Assembly (NCBI GenBank): GCA_937889015.1
Contig: CALARR010000344.1
Coordinates: 13,018-77,017 of the forward strand
Direction of reading: 5' to 3'
Source: an uncultured Planctomycetales bacterium
GTDB taxonomy: Bacteria > Planctomycetota > Planctomycetia > Pirellulales > Thermoguttaceae
Length of the DNA stretch: 64,000 nucleotides
Made by a program: the position numbers and the translations under genes. Of this stretch, positions 53,616-62,558 are shown piece by piece. Position 1 is the stretch's first letter, and each line of letters starts with the position of its first letter. Under the pieces are notes generated by a model, which saw only the letters and a program-made list of their open reading frames with translations, was not told the origin of the DNA and did not search any database.

Positions 53616-55750
53616 GTGACGTCTCCAATCTGATAGGTGCTGCGGATGGCGAATTCGGCCTGCTTGCCGGCGTTCCACTGCTGCACCGGGCGCAGATAGC
53701 CGACCACGCGCGAATAGACTTCGGTGGGGCCGTTGCAGTGCGGACAGGTGGGCACTTCGCCGCGGAGGTAACCGTGGCTTGGACAGATGGAGAACGTCGG
53801 CGAGAGGGTGAAGTAGGGCAGCCGGTAGCGTTGGCACACGCGGCGCACAAAGCTCTTGACGGCCAGCGGGTCGGCGACTGACTCACCCAGGAAGACGTGC
53901 TGCACGGTTCCGCCGGTGTAGCGTGACTGGAGCGGGTCCTGCAGATCCAGGACCTTGAAGACGTCGTCGCTGTAGTTGACCGGCAACTGGCTGGAATTGG
54001 TGTAGAAGGGCTCGGCCGGGCCTTCGCCGGCGGCGCTGCGGATGTCGGGGAATCGCTGGTGATCCAAGCGCGCCAGGCGGTAGGAAGTGCCTTCGGCCGG
54101 CGTGGCCTCCAGGTTGTAGAGGTGTCCGGTGAGTTGCTGGAACTCTTGCAGGCGGTCGCGCATGTGGTCCAGCACGCGGCCGGCAAAGGCGGCGCCCTGG
54201 GGCGAGCCGATGTCGCAACCCAGCAGGTTCAAACAGGCCTCGTTCATGCCCACCAGGCCCACCGTGGAGAAGTGGTTGTGCCAGTAGTGGCCGTAGCGCT
54301 GCTTGACGTGCCGCAGATAGAACTTGGTGTAGGGGTACAGCCCTTGCTCGGTGAAATGTTCGAGCACCTGGCGCTTGGTCTGGAGGCTGGTGCGTGCGGT
54401 TTCCATGAGCCGGTCGAGCCGCGTCAGGAAATCGGCTTCGGAAGAGGCCACATGTCCCAGCCGGGGCATGTTGATGGTGACCACGCCGATGGAGCCGGTA
54501 AGCGGATTGGCGCCGAACAGCCCGCCGCCGCGACGTTCCAGCGAGCGCAAGTCCAGACGCAGCCGGCAGCACATGGAGCGCGCGTCCTCGGGCGACATTT
54601 CCGAGTTGACGAAGTTGGCGAAGTAGGGAATGCCGTACTTGGCGGTGGCTTCCCACAGGCGCTGCAGGCCGGGCGCGTCCCAGTCGAAGTCGGCCGTGAT
54701 GTTGTAGGTGGGGATGGGGAAGGTGAAGACGCGGCCCTTGGCGTCGCCCTCGCCCAGGACTTCGAGAAAGGCCGCGTTGAACATGTCCATTTCGGCCTGG
54801 AACTCACCGTAGGTTTCGGCCTGGAGTTGGCCGCCGATGGTGACCGGTTCGTCGGCCAGGGCGCGCGGCGGTTGCAGGTCCATGGTCACGTTGGTGAAGG
54901 GGGTTTGGAACCCAACGCGCGTGGCCACGTTCAGATTGAAGATGAATTCCTGCAGGGCTTGCTTGACTTCGGTGTAGTCCAGCCGGTCGTAGCGGATGAA
55001 GGGGGCTAGCAGCGTATCCAGGTTGGAGAAGGCCTGCGCGCCGGCCGCCTCGCCCTGGAGCGTGTAGAAGAAATTGACAATTTGGCCCAGGGCAGCGCGA
55101 AAATGCCGCGCCGGCCGGCTTTCGGCCTTGCCCGAGGCGCCTTGAAAGCCCGAGGCCAACAGATCCTTCAGGTCCCAGCCCACGCAATAGGCCGACAGCA
55201 GGCCCAGGTCGTGGAGGTGGAAGTCGCCGTTGAGGTGCGCGGTACGGACCTCGGCCGTGTAGATCTTGTTCAGCCAGTAGACAGTGCTGATTTCGCTGGA
55301 GACGTAGTTGTTCAGGCCTTGGAGCGAATAGGCCATGTTGCTGTTTTCGCGGACGCGCCAGTCCAATCGCTCCAGGTAGCTGTCGATGAGGTCCAGGTCG
55401 GCCTTGTGGACCATTTCGCGATTGCGCGCGTGCTGATCGCGATAGAGGATGTAGGCCTTGGCCGTCTTCTTGAAGGGGGAGGCCAAGAGGACCTCTTCCA
55501 CCACGTTCTGAATATCCTCGACCGTAGGGGCCTCGTCGTGAGGCATGATCTGCAGGATCGTGAGGACGCGCACGGTGAGCATGCGCGCCGTGTCTGCGTC
55601 GAATTCGCCGGCAGCCTTGCCGGCCTTGAGGATGGCCGAGGCGATCTTGCGCGCGTCGAAGGGGACGACGTCTCCATCGCGTTTGCGGATGGTCGCAAGG
55701 GTCTCGGCCAGAGAAGAGTCGCTGGAAGTGCTGATGCACGCGGTGGCCAA
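53612..55750 (-). CDS. nrdD: Class III anaerobic ribonucleoside-triphosphate reductase
   Basis: 712 residues, normal length. Reduces ribonucleoside triphosphates by glycyl-radical chemistry under anoxia. An N-terminal ATP-cone (about 14-100, [20 protein letters not shown]) provides allosteric control. The barrel includes [20 protein letters not shown] and [20 protein letters not shown]. Near the C-terminus, [19 protein letters not shown] is the zinc site, and [10 protein letters not shown] contains the radical Gly684. The start is TTG at 55750 with AAAGGAG 7 bases upstream; the frame is open much further but that region is the riboswitch leader. First gene of a nrdD-dcd-nrdG operon. Confidence 0.95.
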   Translation of the reverse strand: MATACISTSSDSSLAETLATIRKRDGDVVPFDARKIASAILKAGKAAGEFDADTARMLTVRVLTILQIMPHDEAPTVEDIQNVVEEVLLASPFKKTAKAYILYRDQHARNREMVHKADLDLIDSYLERLDWRVRENSNMAYSLQGLNNYVSSEISTVYWLNKIYTAEVRTAHLNGDFHLHDLGLLSAYCVGWDLKDLLASGFQGASGKAESRPARHFRAALGQIVNFFYTLQGEAAGAQAFSNLDTLLAPFIRYDRLDYTEVKQALQEFIFNLNVATRVGFQTPFTNVTMDLQPPRALADEPVTIGGQLQAETYGEFQAEMDMFNAAFLEVLGEGDAKGRVFTFPIPTYNITADFDWDAPGLQRLWEATAKYGIPYFANFVNSEMSPEDARSMCCRLRLDLRSLERRGGGLFGANPLTGSIGVVTINMPRLGHVASSEADFLTRLDRLMETARTSLQTKRQVLEHFTEQGLYPYTKFYLRHVKQRYGHYWHNHFSTVGLVGMNEACLNLLGCDIGSPQGAAFAGRVLDHMRDRLQEFQQLTGHLYNLEATPAEGTSYRLARLDHQRFPDIRSAAGEGPAEPFYTNSSQLPVNYSDDVFKVLDLQDPLQSRYTGGTVQHVFLGESVADPLAVKSFVRRVCQRYRLPYFTLSPTFSICPSHGYLRGEVPTCPHCNGPTEVYSRVVGYLRPVQQWNAGKQAEFAIRSTYQIGDVT

Positions 55751-55999
55751 GGTCGGGCTCCTTTCCCTTGAGCGGGCACCGAACGGGCCCGCGATTCCTG
55801 TTGTCTGTGTCGCTATCGACGCGGCCTCGAAGGTCGGCAGCCAGGCAAGCCGGCCGGCAAACGATCGAGCAAACCGCCATCCTCTACAGACCGAGCGAAA
55901 AGCCGCGCGGCGCGGCCTGCAATGCGCGCAGCGACAGCGCTGCGGCAGGGCGACCGGGCCGACCACACCTTCCCCTCGGAAGTAACCGTGATCCAAATG
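55751..55999 (-). other. nrd operon leader downstream of the riboswitch
   Basis: About 250 bases between the B12 box and the nrdD start. It contains a perfect GCAGCG/CGCTGC hairpin near 55928-55943 and a G/C-rich palindrome GCCGCGCCGCGCGGC followed by TTTT at about 55896-55917 on the minus strand. The second could be a terminator forming the expression platform. No gene assigned. Confidence 0.5.
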
Positions 56000-56273
56000 G
56001 ATAGTCTGGCAGGTCTTCGGGCTTGCAGGCACCACAGGCGGGACGAGCCCAACCTGCGCGTTTCTAGTGACCGTCGCTTCCCAGCCCCACGCGAGGCCAG
56101 TGCTTGGTGACGGCGTTCGTTCCTGCTTACCGCTGCGGGGCAGCCACGGATTCGCACCGTGTTCCCTCTTGCGACGCTCCAAGCGAGACGGGCGGAGATG
56201 GCGGTTGCGGCCCCTGCGCGCGGGGTGCGATACCGTCGGCTCCACCAGAATCAACATCGGAGCGAACCAGGTT
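56000..56273 (-). ncRNA. Cobalamin (vitamin B12) riboswitch in the nrdD leader
   Basis: Read on the minus strand, all conserved blocks occur in the right order: GGGAACACGGTGCGAATCCG (56146-56166 region), GCTGCCCCGCAGCGGTAAGC (56125-56144), CACTGG, GGGCTGGGAAGC, and the B12 box AGCCCGAAGACCTGCC (56008-56023). A P1-like pairing of TCTGGTGG with CTGCCAGA (56242-56249 with 56005-56012) closes the element. The predicted transcription start from the promoter at 56280-56307 is near 56273. Riboswitches of this class bind adenosyl- or methylcobalamin and usually turn the downstream genes off. The 5' part is longer than in compact examples, so its boundary is approximate. Confidence 0.92.
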
Positions 56274-56279
56274 CCCGCT

Positions 56280-56307
56280 ACTATATCGTGTGTTAGCGAT
56301 CTGTCAA
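56280..56307 (-). promoter_or_regulatory. Strong sigma70-type promoter of the nrd operon
   Basis: On the minus strand TTGACA (56307-56302) and TATAGT (56285-56280) are separated by 16 bases, close to the consensus. It sits directly upstream of the riboswitch. Confidence 0.75.
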
Positions 56308-56490
56308 TCCACAATATGTTGGTGTTGTTCTACTGTTGGCAACAACCGCCCAGTTTACCTGACCGGTGCAGATCGTTCGTGAGTCCAGCTCACCCGGGTA
56401 CGCAGGGCAGCCCATCACGGCCGAAAAGAACAGGTCGTTTTCCGTACAGGGTATGGTGGAAGGCCAGTGGCTATGCGGCGGACAAGCGGC

Positions 56491-57696
56491 TCATTGCACG
56501 GAAATCCGTTGGCGATAGGCGCTGGGGGGCATGCCTGTCAGTTGTGCAAAGACCACGGCCATGCGTTCGGGGCTGGAGAAACCAGCGCGGAGGGCAATGG
56601 CCGGCATTTGCAGCGTGGTGCCGGCGAGCAGTTCCTTCACGTGTTCGATCCGCACCTGGCGAATCTCATCCAGCACCGAACGCTTGAGTGTCTGCCGGAA
56701 GCGGCGTTCCAGGTCGCGCCGTCCAACGCCGATGGCCGCGGCGATGGCGCCCACACCGACGGCCTGGGACGCGTGAAGCCGGATGTATTCCAGGGCGGCC
56801 GCAACAACGGCGTCGTCGGTGGCTCGGGCATCGGTGGAGCGGCGCACGATGACGCGAATGGGCGGGAGAAAGAGGGGTGTTTCGACGGATTTGCCCGACA
56901 TCAGCCGATCGAGCATCGCGGCAGCCTCGTAGCCCACGCGCTTGGCCGGAATGGCCACGGTGGACAGCGGCGGAACCGTGAGCAACGATTCCAGCTCATC
57001 GTCGTCTGCGCCAAGAATGGCCACGTCTTCGGGAACGCGCAGTCCGAGTTGTCCGCATATCTCGACCAGTCCGCGCGCGGCGAAATCGTTGCAGGCGAAG
57101 ATGGCCACGGGCCGCGGCAGGCGACGTACCCACTGGAGGATCTGCGGCTCGTCTTTCTGCCAACTGCTGGTCGCGAAATCCTCGTACAGATACTCCACCA
57201 GAAAGCGCGACACGCGGTGGCCGGCCGCGGCCAGATGCCGCGTGTAGCCGGCCTCGCGCACCGAGGAGTAGCGGGCCGACTGGCTTCCCAGGAAGGCGAA
57301 ATGACCGTGGCCCCGCTCGAGCAGGTGTTCTGCGGCCAAACGTCCCACCTCGGCATGGTCGACATCCACGACGGGCAGTTTCAGCGCGCGAACCGTGAAA
57401 GCCGTATCGACCACAGGTCGGCGCAGGCGGAGCAGCGTGCGGCCCTGTTCCCGGTCGAACACCGTGGCGATGATCCCGTCAGGACGCCAGTCTCTGAGGA
57501 AGGAGAGCACTTTCGGGTCGCAGGGCGAGCGCCGCAAGACCCAATCCCGTTTTTCCAGGGCGTAGGCATGGACCCCGCGAATCAGGTTGCGGCAGCATCC
57601 GAGGTCCAGGTCCATCAACAGCGCGACTCGGCGGACGCGAAGGCCCAGGCGAGCGGCAATACGCGGGGGGTGGTGCTTCATGGGGAGGTTGTCCAT
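56491..57696 (-). CDS. XylR-like transcriptional regulator (LacI-type sensor + AraC-type HTH)
   Basis: About 401 residues, cytoplasmic. Residues about 20-270 form a periplasmic-binding-protein-like sensor as in LacI/XylR (RVRRVALLMDLDLGCCRNLI, VDVDHAEVGRLAAEHLLERG, FACNDFAARGLVEICG). The C-terminal about 100 residues are an AraC-type double helix-turn-helix (VGVGAIAAAIGVGRRDLERR, AIALRAGFSSPERMAVVF). XylR-type regulators sense free sugars and activate nearby catabolic genes. It is divergent from the Gfo/Idh/MocA operon at 57966, which it probably controls. Start uncertain: ATG at 57696 or 57681; neither has a strong ribosome site. Confidence 0.85.
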   Translation of the reverse strand: MDNLPMKHHPPRIAARLGLRVRRVALLMDLDLGCCRNLIRGVHAYALEKRDWVLRRSPCDPKVLSFLRDWRPDGIIATVFDREQGRTLLRLRRPVVDTAFTVRALKLPVVDVDHAEVGRLAAEHLLERGHGHFAFLGSQSARYSSVREAGYTRHLAAAGHRVSRFLVEYLYEDFATSSWQKDEPQILQWVRRLPRPVAIFACNDFAARGLVEICGQLGLRVPEDVAILGADDDELESLLTVPPLSTVAIPAKRVGYEAAAMLDRLMSGKSVETPLFLPPIRVIVRRSTDARATDDAVVAAALEYIRLHASQAVGVGAIAAAIGVGRRDLERRFRQTLKRSVLDEIRQVRIEHVKELLAGTTLQMPAIALRAGFSSPERMAVVFAQLTGMPPSAYRQRISVQ

Positions 57697-57965
57697 GGTT
57701 CGCAGGCGGGAGGCCGTCAGCGGGTCCAGCCTAGCCTGGATTTCGGCGACAATCCAGCCTGTGCCGCGTCGTGCGGGGTGCTTGCCGGGAGCGGGGCTCG
57801 GGCCTGGGGGCCGCTTGTCGCAAAACCACAGGCGAATCGACGCAAAACGCCCTGTTGTTTCCACGGTGCAGGGTTATAGGATATGTCCCGAGAGTGATGG
57901 GTTATCGGGTCTTCGTTATCCCGGTTGCGATGACAGCCATCCTCGGCACCCAATTGACGAGGCGC

Positions 57966-59375
57966 ATGATGAGCGATTCAGAAACGAATTCCAAGAGATT
58001 CGCCGACTCGGTTTCGCGTGGCCGTCGCGGCAGGCCGTGGCGGTTCGGTGATCGATCCGCAGTGGGGTCGCGGCGGCGTTTTCTGGCGGTGGGGGCGGCC
58101 ACGGCGGCTGCGCCGATGGTGATTCCGGCCAGTGCCTTGGGACTGAACGGCCAGGTGGCGGCCAACGACCGGATTGTGGTGGGGGCCATCGGCTGCGGCG
58201 TGCGCGGCATCAGTGCCATCGGCATCGCTTTGGACGTCGCGGAGTGCCAGGTGGCGGCCGTCTGCGACGTGCGCGCGCCCAGGTTGGAGCACGCCCAGGA
58301 TCGCTGCAACAACCACTATGCCGCGAAGCACGCCAAGGGCTCGTACCGCGATTGCCAAGCCTATCACGAGTATCGGGAACTGTTGGCCCGGGAGGATATC
58401 GACGTCGTGCTGCTGACCCCGCCCGACCACTGGCACGGCGTGATCTATAGCGACGCGATCCGCGCCGGCAAGGACGTGTACGGCGAGAAACCGATCACGC
58501 GGACGATTGCGGAGGGGCAGGCACTGCGCAGGCTGATCAGGCAATACGGCACGGTCTTCCAGACGGGCACGCACAGCCGCAGCATGGCGCGCGTGCGTCA
58601 TGCCTGCCAATTGGTCCGCAACGGGTACTTGGGCAAGATTCACACGATCGAGGTCTCGGTGGTCTCGGGGCGCGAGTATCCGTCCATCGCGCCCTGTGAT
58701 CCGCCCAAGGGGTTCGACTACGACCGCTGGACCGGCCCCGCCCCCTACGTGCCGTTCGACAAGCAGCGCTGCGAATGGCTGGCGATGTACATGATTTCGC
58801 ACTACTGCGCGGGATTCATCACCAACTGGGGAGTGCATTTCCTGGACATCGCTCAATGGGGATGCCCGGAGATCACCAGCAAACCGTTCACGATCGAGGG
58901 CAGGGGCGAGTTCCCGCAAGCAGGCATGACCGACACGTGTTGTCGCTGGGACGTGACGCTGAGCTACGAATCGGGCCTGAAAGTGCGCTTCACCGACCAT
59001 TCCCAGCAGCCCAACGGCTGCCGGTTCGTGGGTGACAAGGGCTGGGTGCGAGTCAACTGGGGAAAGCCGGGCTTCGAGGCCTCGGACCCTGCGTTGCGCA
59101 ATGTGCAGTTTTCCGCCGGGGATGTGCGGCTGCACGCCAGTCCGGGGGAGGCCATGATCGGCCACACGCTCGATCTGTTGCACTGCGTGCGTACGCGACA
59201 GGAGCCGGTCGCGCCATTCGAGCAGGGACACCGCGCTACGACGATCGGCAACGTAGCCGACATAGCGGTGCGACTGCGGCGCACGCTGCGGTGGGACTGG
59301 GAGACCGAGAGTTTTGACGACACGCAGGCCAACGCCATGCGCAGCCGGCCGATGCGCGAGCCCTACACGATCTGA
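57966..59375 (+). CDS. Exported Gfo/Idh/MocA-family oxidoreductase (Tat signal)
   Basis: 469 residues. A long N-terminus carries a Tat-type signal: SRRRFLAVGAATAAAPMVIP near residues 36-55. The NAD(P)-binding domain follows (RIVVGAIGCGVRGISAIGIA), then DIDVVLLTPPDHWHGVIYSD and KDVYGEKPITRTIAEG with the catalytic Lys-Pro. The C-terminal domain contains NWGVHFLDIAQWGCPEI. It starts at ATG 57966, with GAGG about 5 bases upstream. It heads a rightward cluster with a HEAT-repeat protein, an isomerase and a ceramidase-like protein, divergent from a XylR-like regulator. An oxidative sugar step is likely; the substrate is unknown. Confidence 0.85.
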   Translation: MMSDSETNSKRFADSVSRGRRGRPWRFGDRSAVGSRRRFLAVGAATAAAPMVIPASALGLNGQVAANDRIVVGAIGCGVRGISAIGIALDVAECQVAAVCDVRAPRLEHAQDRCNNHYAAKHAKGSYRDCQAYHEYRELLAREDIDVVLLTPPDHWHGVIYSDAIRAGKDVYGEKPITRTIAEGQALRRLIRQYGTVFQTGTHSRSMARVRHACQLVRNGYLGKIHTIEVSVVSGREYPSIAPCDPPKGFDYDRWTGPAPYVPFDKQRCEWLAMYMISHYCAGFITNWGVHFLDIAQWGCPEITSKPFTIEGRGEFPQAGMTDTCCRWDVTLSYESGLKVRFTDHSQQPNGCRFVGDKGWVRVNWGKPGFEASDPALRNVQFSAGDVRLHASPGEAMIGHTLDLLHCVRTRQEPVAPFEQGHRATTIGNVADIAVRLRRTLRWDWETESFDDTQANAMRSRPMREPYTI

Positions 59376-59399
59376 TCGCACGCACGAAGGAGAGAACGT

Positions 59400-61391
59400 A
59401 TGCAGAGGTATCCCGTGGGAATGGCGATCGCGGCGTGGTTCTTGGCCGCGGGGGCGTGCCTGGCCGACGACATGGCCGAACTGAAGAAGTATCAGTACGG
59501 CGGGGACCAGGCGGCCCTGCTGGCCGTCGAACGCCAGGTCGAAGAGTCGCTGGCCGACCCGGCCGCCCAACGCCGTATGGCCGCCAGGCTGGTGGACGTG
59601 TTGACCGACCGCGACGCGACTTTGGCCGCCAAGCAGCATGCGGGGATCCTGCTGCGCATGTGCGGAACCGAGGGCCAGGTTCCGGCCCTGGCCGGACTGC
59701 TGAAGGCGGGCCCCGTGGGTGACTTCGCGCGCGGCGCCCTGGAGCGGATTCCCGACGCGGCGGCGGCCGAGGCCTTGCGCAAGGCGTTGCAGGCACTCCA
59801 AGGTGCGCCCCTGGTGGCCGTGATCCACTCGACGGCCAATCGCGGCGACCGCGAAGCGATCGAACCGCTGAGCAAATTAACCGCCGACAAGGACGCGCAA
59901 GTTGCGGCGGCTGCCGTCCATGCGCTGGGGCGGATCGGCGGTCCGCGCGCAGCGAGCTGTCTGAAAACGCTGGTCGCGGCGAGCAACGACACGGCGACGG
60001 CAGAGGCCTATCTCGCCTGCGGAACCCTGGCCATGGCTGCCGGCGACAAGACGGGCGCCGGCGAGATCTTCGCCGCGCTGAGTGACGCGAGATACCCGTC
60101 GGCGGTCCGGCGCGGAGCGCTGACCGGGCAGTTCAAGCTCTCCGGCGATCCTGGCGCGCTGTTGATGGCGTGGCTCGACGGCCAGGATGCGGTGGCGCGC
60201 CGAGTGGCAGAGATGAACCTGGCAACGCAGCCCACGGCGTGGCTCTTGGCGTCCATGCGCGGCAGGACGGCGGCCCAGGCAATCGGATTCGCGGAGGCCC
60301 TGGCCGCGCGCCGAGAATCCGGTGCAAGGCCGACTCTGATGCAGGCTGCCCGGCAGAAAGACGACCTGGTGCTCCGCGAGCGGGCCTTGATGGCTTTGGC
60401 CAAAGTGGGTGACGGCGAGTGCGTGCCGGTGTTGATTGACGCGTTGGATGACGCTTCGCTGTCGAAGGCCGCATTGACGGCGCTGTCGACCATGCCCGGC
60501 GAACTGGTGGATGGCCCCCTGCTGGAGGCCTTTCGCAGGGCTCAGGCACGACAGCGCGCCAGGCTCAGCGACGTGTTGCTGGCGCGCCGCATGACCAAGG
60601 CCCTGCCACTGGTGCTGGAGTTGGCCAAGGTGGAGAACGACGCGGCGATGCGCGACGACGTGTGCACGGTCCTGGTGGCCCTGGGCGACGACACGCTCCT
60701 GCCCGGGCTGGTCGCCCTCCTGCTGACGGCCGAAAACGCCCAGCATCGCGACAGGTTGGAGACGACGTACCTGGAGATTGCCAAACAGCACCAGAACACG
60801 GTCGAGCCGATCGTGGGCGCGATGCGCGACGACGCCAGCACGGCCAGGCTCCTGCCCGTTCTGGGACGCGTCGGCGGAGCGGTGGCACGGCGCAAGATCG
60901 ACGAAGCCTTAGCCAGCACGCAGCAGGGGCTGCGTGCGGCCGGCGTGCGCGCGATCTGCAACTGGCCTGACGCCGCGGTCGCTCCGCAACTCGCCGACCT
61001 GGCCAAGCAGGACCAGGACCTCGGCGTGCAGATCAGTGCCTTGCGTGCCTATATCCGCGTCGTGAGCCTCAAGGGGGATCGCACGCCCACGGAGACCTTG
61101 GCCATGCTCAAGGGGGCTTATGGCATGGCCCAGCGGGTCGAAGAGAAGCGGCTCGCCGTGCAACGGGCCGAAGCGGTCCGGCACATGCAGACCCTGCGGT
61201 GGCTCGTCGGGTTGCTGGAGGAGGAGGCCGTACGCGAGGAGGCCTGCTCTTCGATTGTCGAATTGGCACACCATCGCGATTTGCGCAATCCGAACCGTGA
61301 CGAGTTCGCCAAGGCACTTCAACGGGTCGTCGCCGCCAGCAAGGACGCGGAGACCGTGCGCCGGGCCAAGGGATATCTGGAAGGCGTATAG
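59400..61391 (+). CDS. Exported HEAT-repeat protein
   Basis: 663 residues with a signal peptide (residues 1 to about 22, AIAAWFLAAGACLADD). The whole mature part consists of helical pairs of the HEAT/armadillo type (AAAVHALGRIGGPRAASCLK, RERALMALAKVGDGECVPVL, RDDVCTVLVALGDDTLLPGL). Such proteins act as scaffolds. No enzymatic motif is seen. Start supported by AAGGAG upstream, 24 bases after the oxidoreductase stop, so it is part of the same operon. In planctomycetal sugar clusters, exported HEAT proteins often accompany oxidoreductases, but a direct partner is not shown here. Confidence 0.75.
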   Translation: MQRYPVGMAIAAWFLAAGACLADDMAELKKYQYGGDQAALLAVERQVEESLADPAAQRRMAARLVDVLTDRDATLAAKQHAGILLRMCGTEGQVPALAGLLKAGPVGDFARGALERIPDAAAAEALRKALQALQGAPLVAVIHSTANRGDREAIEPLSKLTADKDAQVAAAAVHALGRIGGPRAASCLKTLVAASNDTATAEAYLACGTLAMAAGDKTGAGEIFAALSDARYPSAVRRGALTGQFKLSGDPGALLMAWLDGQDAVARRVAEMNLATQPTAWLLASMRGRTAAQAIGFAEALAARRESGARPTLMQAARQKDDLVLRERALMALAKVGDGECVPVLIDALDDASLSKAALTALSTMPGELVDGPLLEAFRRAQARQRARLSDVLLARRMTKALPLVLELAKVENDAAMRDDVCTVLVALGDDTLLPGLVALLLTAENAQHRDRLETTYLEIAKQHQNTVEPIVGAMRDDASTARLLPVLGRVGGAVARRKIDEALASTQQGLRAAGVRAICNWPDAAVAPQLADLAKQDQDLGVQISALRAYIRVVSLKGDRTPTETLAMLKGAYGMAQRVEEKRLAVQRAEAVRHMQTLRWLVGLLEEEAVREEACSSIVELAHHRDLRNPNRDEFAKALQRVVAASKDAETVRRAKGYLEGV

Positions 61392-61611
61392 CCGTGGCCT
61401 GCGGCGAATCACGCTCCTGCCGCTTGTGCGCGGGGGGGAAGGGCCGGGGACGAGCGGCCGCTGCGCAAAAATCCCTTGTGCTTGCGCAGAAATGCATTGC
61501 GGCGTTCCCTGCCCAGGGGACACAATATGCGTGGTGCTTGGCGTCCCCGCGTTCTTGGGGGGAGTGCTCGTGGAGTATTGGCAGTCAACACGCTAGGAAG
61601 GAGATGCTTGC

Positions 61612-62511
61612 ATGTCGCGCGTCACACGCCGTGGGTTCATTGCCGGTTGCGCCGCTGTCGGCGCTGCCGCTCACATTGCAGGATTGGGCGGCCGTTTGCT
61701 GCACGCCGCTGAGCCGTTGATCAAGGGAACACCCAACGCCGACAAACTCGGCTGGCGCGTGGGTTTTTCGGCCTACACATTCCGCAACCTGACGCTGCTG
61801 GAAGCGCTAGACACGATGGCCGCGGTTGGATTGCGGAATGCGGAACTGTTTTCCTGGCAGAAGTTCAGCCCCAAGAACCCCGAGGCCAAGCCGGGGCCGG
61901 AGTTGCCGCCGGCCTTGCGCGCGGAGCTGAAGAAGAAAGCCTCGGATCTGGGCATCCGCATGGTTGCCTGCTACACGAGCCTGAAAGACGCCGAGGGGGC
62001 CAAGGCCTTCTTCGAATACGCGGCCGAGATGGGCTTTGAAGCCATCGTCAGCGAGCCGGCCGAGAGTTTGATGGAGGCGATCGACAAGCTGACGGGCGAG
62101 TACAAAGTTGACCTGGCCCTGCACAATCATCCCAAGCCGTCGCACTATTGGGACCCGGAAGTCGGTTTGGCGGCCCTGAAAGATCGTTCCGCGCGGATGG
62201 GGTTCTGCTGCGACACGGGCCACTGGTGCCGCTGTGGCATGGAGCCGGCCGAGGTGCTGAAGAAGGTCAGTTCGCGCGTAAAGACCTTCCACCTCAAGGA
62301 CCTGGAGACGTTTGGCGAGCCCAAAGCCAAGGACGCGGTCTGGGGCACGGGGCAGGGACGGATCGCCGAGATCCTGGCCGAGGTCAAGCGGCTGGGGCTA
62401 AAGCCCTATATTGGCATCGAGTGGGAGCGGACGGACATGAATGACCTGGCGCTGCACGCGGAATCCGTCGCCTTTCTGGAGAAGACGGCCGGGGCTTTGC
62501 TGAAGCAGTGA
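61612..62511 (+). CDS. Exported sugar isomerase/epimerase-like TIM-barrel protein
   Basis: 299 residues. A Tat-type signal is present (VTRRGFIAGCAAVGAAAHIA, Arg-Arg at 5-6). The mature barrel matches the xylose-isomerase-like superfamily: FSAYTFRNLTLLEALDTMAA, VDLALHNHPKPSHYWDPEV, GFCCDTGHWCRCGM and KPYIGIEWERTDMNDL, with His/Asp/Glu in the metal positions. It follows the HEAT gene after 220 bases with GGAAGGAG as ribosome site. Homologues in this context are proposed to act on 3-keto sugars (isomerase or lyase); the exact reaction is not settled from sequence. Confidence 0.8.
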   Translation: MSRVTRRGFIAGCAAVGAAAHIAGLGGRLLHAAEPLIKGTPNADKLGWRVGFSAYTFRNLTLLEALDTMAAVGLRNAELFSWQKFSPKNPEAKPGPELPPALRAELKKKASDLGIRMVACYTSLKDAEGAKAFFEYAAEMGFEAIVSEPAESLMEAIDKLTGEYKVDLALHNHPKPSHYWDPEVGLAALKDRSARMGFCCDTGHWCRCGMEPAEVLKKVSSRVKTFHLKDLETFGEPKAKDAVWGTGQGRIAEILAEVKRLGLKPYIGIEWERTDMNDLALHAESVAFLEKTAGALLKQ

Positions 62512-62558
62512 GTGCGTTGGTGAGGCCGGGGGACAGAACCAGTTCAAAGGAGCGATGC

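Noticed and set aside
55751..56314. N-terminal extension of nrdD to 900 residues
   Set aside because: The extra frame runs through the cobalamin riboswitch and even into the promoter, has no family similarity, and TTG at 55750 has an ideal ribosome site.
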